Assembly (NCBI RefSeq): GCF_001186125.1
Contig: NW_014040428.1
Coordinates: 76,487-98,869, forward strand
DNA: 22,383 nucleotides
Direction: 5' to 3'
Origin: Sphaeroforma arctica JP610
Lineage: Eukaryota; Opisthokonta; Ichthyosporea; Ichthyophonida
Shown here in pieces: positions 1-22,383 of this stretch. Within the stretch, counting starts at the first letter, position 1; every line of letters begins with the position of its first letter. A program made the translations under genes and the position numbers. Below the pieces are notes generated by a model, which was given only the letters and a program-made list of their open reading frames with translations, ran no database searches and was not told the DNA's origin.

Positions 1-105
1 TAAATATATATATATGTATATATGTATATATGTATATATCTACATATATATATATACTATATATACTATATATAGATTTATATATATATATATATATTGT
101 GTACG
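1..105. repeat. AT-rich (TA)n microsatellite
   Basis: Nearly pure alternating T and A with occasional G or C interruptions, running from the window edge to about position 105. It is simple sequence with no coding potential. Confidence 0.9.
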
Positions 106-553
106 TATATGATAGTTCATTAGAATTCTGTTGAAGTGTGGAAAGAATATAGTACGTTTGCTTGCGACTGCATTGATAAGTTGCATAAATAGTACAAGGG
201 CACGTGGGTATGGGCAAAAATTCGGATTTGTCCGCAGGCGGAATCGGATAACTCCCTTAACACCAAGTATGGCAGAACAGTGATATGCATCCTCCGTGTT
301 CTGGTATATCTATCACTGTCATTTCATAAATGACACAAAACCCGTCTTTACGTCTTTAGACCGAGTGAGGGCCGCGCTAAGCATTGGAGAGTGCTCTGAC
401 AAGTACTGCTGGCCAAGGAAATCAACCACATCCTCGTCATAGTGTACAGTCGTAGTGCAGTGGTTGCTACGTCACTATTCTGGATCCATGTAATCATATA
501 TGCCATAACTAGGTATTCATACTTGCTATATCCATGTATTTTTCCAACGACAG
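106..553. other. Region upstream of first recognised formin exon
   Basis: The formin exons upstream of 554 (GTPase-binding domain, first armadillo repeats, start codon) should lie in this direction. I read all three + frames and found no segment that matches those domains and also joins the next exon in phase 0. The gene may continue to the left of the window after a long intron, or a divergent exon may be hidden here. A minus-strand open frame of 145 codons (348-785) covers part of this stretch, but it overlaps the well-supported exon 554-650 and looks like chance. Confidence 0.5.
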
Positions 554-19026
<18,473 letters not shown>

Positions 19027-19953
19027 TGACTGTTAGAGAACCGAAAGGTGTCCACGGCGACACAACATCGCACCCCTTATCTGTGATGGGGACATGCATG
19101 TATCAGACACCAAAGAGCTCAAGATCAAATCAAATAAAAAGGACTATCAAGGTACATGAATCGCTGTGGAAGTGTGTTCTCTGGGAATGTTTCACCCTCA
19201 CTATTTGTGCCCAGGTTTTTATTTAGTCATGTCTCGACCAGCACATCAGTCTTGAAGCTTGATCGGTTGTATTGCAAAGGAAGATATAACTCGTTTATTG
19301 TAGCGATCGCAGGTGTACTGGAACTGCACTGGCTTCAATTTTTAAATGGACATAGCGATATATCACGTAATAGTCATCACCGACACTCTTCAGAGTAGAG
19401 GAGAACTACGTGCCCCACTAAGTACAGAACGACAGAACGACAATTGCGAAATGATACACGTAGAAAGCACGCGTGAAGAACGTGTACCAATCTGCGCAGA
19501 GAACTGCTATGTACGTAGTCAAGCGTACACCGATCTATGGCGAAAACCAATAAAATTGAACCATATATACCAGCACACAAGAATACTATGTACAGGTACA
19601 CATTGTTTGAAAACATAAATCAATAAGAATGAAGTATCCAGCTGCTGGGTTTTTAAGCCCCCTCTAAAATTCTACAATCAAGCTGCTAACGCGTTGTCTG
19701 CATAGACAAACCAATCGCAACCTCCTGTATTGGCAGCTACATACCAGCCCGGAGCCGCAATGCACCGGTCTGTTAAAGAATGAACTATCTCAGCAAACTA
19801 TCTGATTGTGAAATTGACCAAACTCTCTGATTGCAATTTTTGCGGAGCAGTTGGCTGAAGTAAGAGTCATTATGCGTATTTATAAGCTATTCTTCTATTC
19901 AAAAATTCACACATGGGCTGCAATACACGAATACAAGGTGATCTATATTTGCT
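19027..19953. other. Convergent intergenic region
   Basis: The 927 bp between the two stop codons holds both 3' UTRs. Short open frames on either strand (for example 19346-19618) have no recognisable content. No repeat or RNA gene was seen. Confidence 0.6.
19133..19138 (+). terminator. Candidate polyadenylation signal of the formin
   Basis: AATAAA 107 bp after the TAA at 19024-19026. A second AATAAA lies at 19549-19554. Either could serve. The first gives a short 3' UTR. Confidence 0.5.
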
Positions 19954-20556
19954 CTATACTAACACGCCCTCCTGCCTCAGAAGAGACTCCTTAAGCGTCA
20001 ACCCCCACCCATAGTTACCCAACTGACCGGACTTCTGTAGCACGCGATGACACGGCACAAGAATAGATACGGGGTTCTGTCCGACGGCTGTACCCACAGC
20101 CCTGCTTGCCTTGGGCCTGCCTATTTGGTTGGCAATATCACCATAGCAGCGAGTGGCTCCCCAGGGTATGTCCAGCAGAGCATCCCACACTTGCATTTGG
20201 AATGCAGTGCCTCGTAGATCGAGGGGTAGTGCTAGAAGCTTGGCGGTGGGCGTTTGTGCTTCTGATGCAAAACAACTCCCACAGTCCGCGGTTGCATGTG
20301 CAGTTGGAAGTGTGCATGCGCACTTGGTTTCTGCCTCAACGGTTGCTTCAGGGTAGAACTGCATCATGCGGCTATAGCCATCACCTTTGTATGCACCATT
20401 TTCTTTGGTCACCATGAATCCCAGCCAGCATAAGCCTTTCGCCGTGGTGGCTATTATGATACTTCCTAATTCAGTATTGTGTATACCGTAGACGATTTCG
20501 TTCACTTTCGCCATAGTTACTGATGTAATCACGTCGGCACAACTCAATAATGTCAC
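19954..20556 (-). CDS. MGMT: O6-alkylguanine-DNA alkyltransferase (Ada C-terminal/MGMT type)
   Basis: A suicide repair enzyme that moves the alkyl group from O6 of guanine to its own cysteine, acting in the nucleus. The 200-residue frame has the family in order: an N-terminal ribonuclease-H-like domain (about 20-75), then LDLRGTAFQMQVWDALLDIP (112-131), Tyr138 in the DNA-binding helix, the Arg finger in KASRAVG (R152), the Asn hinge in GQNP, the active site PCHR (C169) and the C-terminal GNYGWGLTLKESLLRQEG. All key residues are present. It resembles bacterial Ada/Ogt more than human MGMT by eye. Single exon. The Met at residue 15 (20514) is an equally good start because family similarity begins just after it; that gives 186 residues. 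Between the domains, residues 79-95 hold Cys-x-Cys and Cys-x-x-Cys, which is unusual. It converges with the formin gene. Confidence 0.95.
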   Translation of the reverse strand: MTLLSCADVITSVTMAKVNEIVYGIHNTELGSIIIATTAKGLCWLGFMVTKENGAYKGDGYSRMMQFYPEATVEAETKCACTLPTAHATADCGSCFASEAQTPTAKLLALPLDLRGTAFQMQVWDALLDIPWGATRCYGDIANQIGRPKASRAVGTAVGQNPVSILVPCHRVLQKSGQLGNYGWGLTLKESLLRQEGVLV

Positions 20557-21059
20557 TGGAAGGGCTAAAGTACGCAGTTAATACGAATTTAGATGCGGAG
20601 ATGGCTACTTTATATTATTCACTTCAGCGAATGTACTATTGATGTAACCGTTCCGCGTGCAGAAATATCATAATAGAAAACCGCTAGACAGGCACTAGAC
20701 AAGTCTTCAAAAAAAAGCAGAGGATATGATATTTAACTTGTCATTGACTATGTCACTGTAAAGTATGTTAGCCTGAGAATTAATTTTACCGCCAAAAATA
20801 TTTTTATTGACCAATCGATATTCCAGTATTGAGCCCCCTTTTTAGGCCACATAAAAAGTTAAATATAACCCTTGGTCAGAGAACTCAATCTCTCGCTCGC
20901 AGACAGTCTGATCACAGCCACCCGAACATTTCATTTTTATAAAAGCAAAAAAAAACAATTTAAACAAATATTACATACTTTTGCACTCAATTCGCTCTTG
21001 CTTGCGTGAGCAGATCTCATCTATATTTACGTTTACGTTTTTTGGCATCAAACACTATT
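20557..21059. other. Upstream region of the alkyltransferase, no gene seen
   Basis: AT-rich sequence expected to contain the - strand promoter. On the + strand a TATAAAAG lies at 20938-20945, and a pyrimidine-rich CTCAATCTCTCGCTCGC string near 20883. They might belong to an unrecognised transcript or an old element end, but no coding region follows. Confidence 0.4.
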
Positions 21060-21420
21060 ACAAAAACGTTCCCCAACAGTCTCCACTGCCTCCCCAGGTC
21101 CCCAGACCCCAAGAAGGGGTCCAAGCCCCCAGCAGTCAACAACAGAAAATTCAAAACTGAAAAGACGAAAATTTGAAATGAGCAATCAGCAATCACCCCA
21201 AAACAAAATCAATCAATCCAAATTCCAGAGGTATTTAGGGCAGCCCATCTCCAGTATCTAGTCTCTCCACTCTCCCCAGGGCCCAGGCCCAGGACCCACA
21301 CGACTTCAGTTATGAAGAATAACAGTTGGTGGGCGGAACAACCCTTGCGAAAACGTTCCGCCGCCCGCCCATCGCCCAAGACCCAAGCGGGCCAAGACCT
21401 GACAGAGGAGCACATATTTT
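21060..21420. other. GC-richer noncoding block
   Basis: A C-rich island inside AT-rich DNA. It contains the hairpin GACCCC-AAGAA-GGGGTC (21105-21121) and two similar C-rich segments, near 21078 and 21260, that share AGTCTC, CCAC and TCCCCAGG strings. Both ends carry an AAAACGTTCC string (near 21063 and 21351). Reading frames are short and give nothing recognisable. Confidence 0.5.
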
Positions 21421-21595
21421 TCGATAATAAATATGGCGAAAAATTGGCATATTATTATTTTAAAATAATAAATATGCACTGAAAACGCTAAAAAATATAA
21501 TATGAAATATGATATGAAAATTTGGAAAAAAATACGTAATACGCGTGTTGATTTCAGAAATATGGCAAAAATAATAATATTTGGTATTTGAAAAT

Positions 21596-21732
21596 TGAAA
21601 TATGCCATAAATATGCCATATTTCTAAAATATGCCATATTGTTTTATAAATATGTCATATTCCTAAAATATGCCATATTTCTGAAATATGCCATACTTAT
21701 TAAATATGCCATATTTATGAAATATGCCATGT
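21596..21732. repeat. ATATGCCATATT minisatellite
   Basis: Seven or eight units of about 14-24 bp, each with AAATATGCCAT followed by an AT-rich spacer such as ATTTCTA. A related TTGGCATATT lies upstream near 21444. Confidence 0.88.
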
Positions 21733-21798
21733 AAAGTACTGTATATTTATATTTACGAAATATAATATGCAGTATTTCACAGCTGTATTATAGGGATT

Positions 21799-21873
21799 GC
21801 ATAGGCATATAGCCTGTATTATGCAGTTCTATCAAATGATTTTTATAGGCATATTGGCTGTATTTTGTAGTTA
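21799..21873. repeat. Two-copy 46-bp repeat
   Basis: ATAGGCATATAGCCTGTATT near 21801 and ATAGGCATATTGGCTGTATT near 21845, each followed by a similar TGCAGTT/TGTAGTT end. Confidence 0.75.
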
Positions 21874-22100
21874 GGGATAACATTATTTATTTCATAAATG
21901 GCAAATATGTATGATACAATGTATGAACATATGGTATGGCTCTCATGGGGATAATACTATTTTTTTTTTTGCAAAAATGGCAAGTATGTATGATACAATG
22001 TATGAACATATGTTATGGCTCTCATAGGGATAATATTATTTTATTTCTAAATGGCAAGTATGTATGATACAATGTATGAACATATGGTATGGCTCTCATA
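21874..22100. repeat. Three-copy 74-79-bp tandem repeat
   Basis: Copies at 21874-21947, 21948-22026 and 22027-22100 begin GGGATAA and share ATGTATGATACAATGTATGA then ACATATGGTATGGCTCTCAT. They differ by a few substitutions and by length changes in the T-rich part, so the duplication looks fairly recent. The array overlaps the stop codon of the minus-strand frame at 22096. Confidence 0.95.
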
Positions 22101-22274
22101 GTCGCTGCAGTGGTTCAGGAAAGATTGATGGGAAGAAGTGGTCAGTAAATTCCCGTTTGAAGCTTGGGCCAAGTGAGTCGACAATGGAAGATATGTCCTG
22201 AGTCAATTCGGGCCGGTGTTGACAAAACACTGTTACTGCGAACAATGATGGGCCCATCTCTAAGGAGCCTTTGA
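22096..22274 (-). CDS. Possible last exon of an unknown gene
   Basis: A minus-strand frame of about 59 codons ends in TGA at 22096. It follows a good acceptor on that strand (TTCCATTGGTCATCAG, ending at 22275), so it may be a 3' terminal exon. The protein starts KGSLEMGPSLFAVTVFCQ and ends FPSIFPEPLQRL. I do not recognise it. No upstream exon can be fixed in the 109 bp left in the window. It could be a chance frame or a piece of an unrecognised element. Confidence 0.3.
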
Positions 22275-22383
22275 CTGATGACCAATGGAAATTAACCATA
22301 CACCAAATGCTCACTTAACTCTGTGCAAAACCAACCAATCTTGAATCCGAACTCCGGGACCTTAAATCCCAAACCCGTGGACA
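22275..22383. other. Window end, nothing recognised
   Basis: Probable intron or intergenic sequence upstream of the minus-strand exon candidate. Confidence 0.3.

Noticed and set aside
20767-21050. Possible solo long terminal repeat (TATA-like box, pyrimidine-rich leader, TGGCATCA string like a primer-binding site)
   Set aside because: I could not find matching TG/CA ends, a target-site duplication or any internal coding region. The resemblance is too weak to call a fossil element.

Overview
This is eukaryotic nuclear DNA. It carries one intron-dense gene on the + strand that fills about the first 19 kb, a single-exon gene on the - strand facing it tail to tail, and an AT-rich, repeat-rich end. 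All introns in my model are GT-AG and run from about 170 to 840 bp. The main gene has the architecture of a Diaphanous-related formin, and its introns are full of unrelated tandem repeats and (TA)n or (GT)n tracts. A unicellular relative of animals, such as an ichthyosporean, is my best guess for the source. That rests on general impression, not on a decisive marker.

Region by region. Positions 1-553 hold an AT microsatellite and sequence in which I could not find the earlier formin exons (GTPase-binding domain and start codon), so the gene is 5'-incomplete here or its first exons escaped me. Positions 554-19026 hold 29 exons that I chained by splice signals, by reading frame and by similarity to formins. 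Their summed length is 6357 nt, exactly 2118 codons plus a stop. Residue numbers in this annotation count from the first residue of the exon at 554. In order they encode: the FH3 armadillo and dimerisation region (about 1-244), a short coiled coil and linker (245-345), a polyproline FH1 (346-405), FH2 (about 420-985) with a long insert in its linker, a basic linker, a DAD-like autoinhibitory motif (1127-1141), and then an unusual Ser/Lys-rich tail of about 970 residues. Nearly all of that tail comes from one 2.7-kb exon. It contains three copies of a Ser/Thr-rich amphipathic-helix motif that resembles curvature-sensing ALPS helices.

Positions 19027-19953 are the shared 3' region of the two convergent genes. 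Positions 19954-20556 (-) encode an Ada/MGMT-type O6-alkylguanine-DNA alkyltransferase with an intact PCHR active site and an unusual four-cysteine insert. Positions 20557-22095 have no recognisable gene. They hold AT-rich sequence, a GC-richer block, a minisatellite of short ATATGCCAT units and a three-copy 74-79-bp tandem array. A possible last exon of an unknown gene on the - strand lies at 22096-22274.

The observations most worth a second look are: the repeated amphipathic motifs in the formin tail; the long FH2 insert; FH1 built from small symmetric exons; several introns whose repeat arrays run right up to the 3' splice site; a duplicated, microsatellite-bearing 5' splice site just before the DAD; and telomere-like heptamers scattered in introns, including a foldback.
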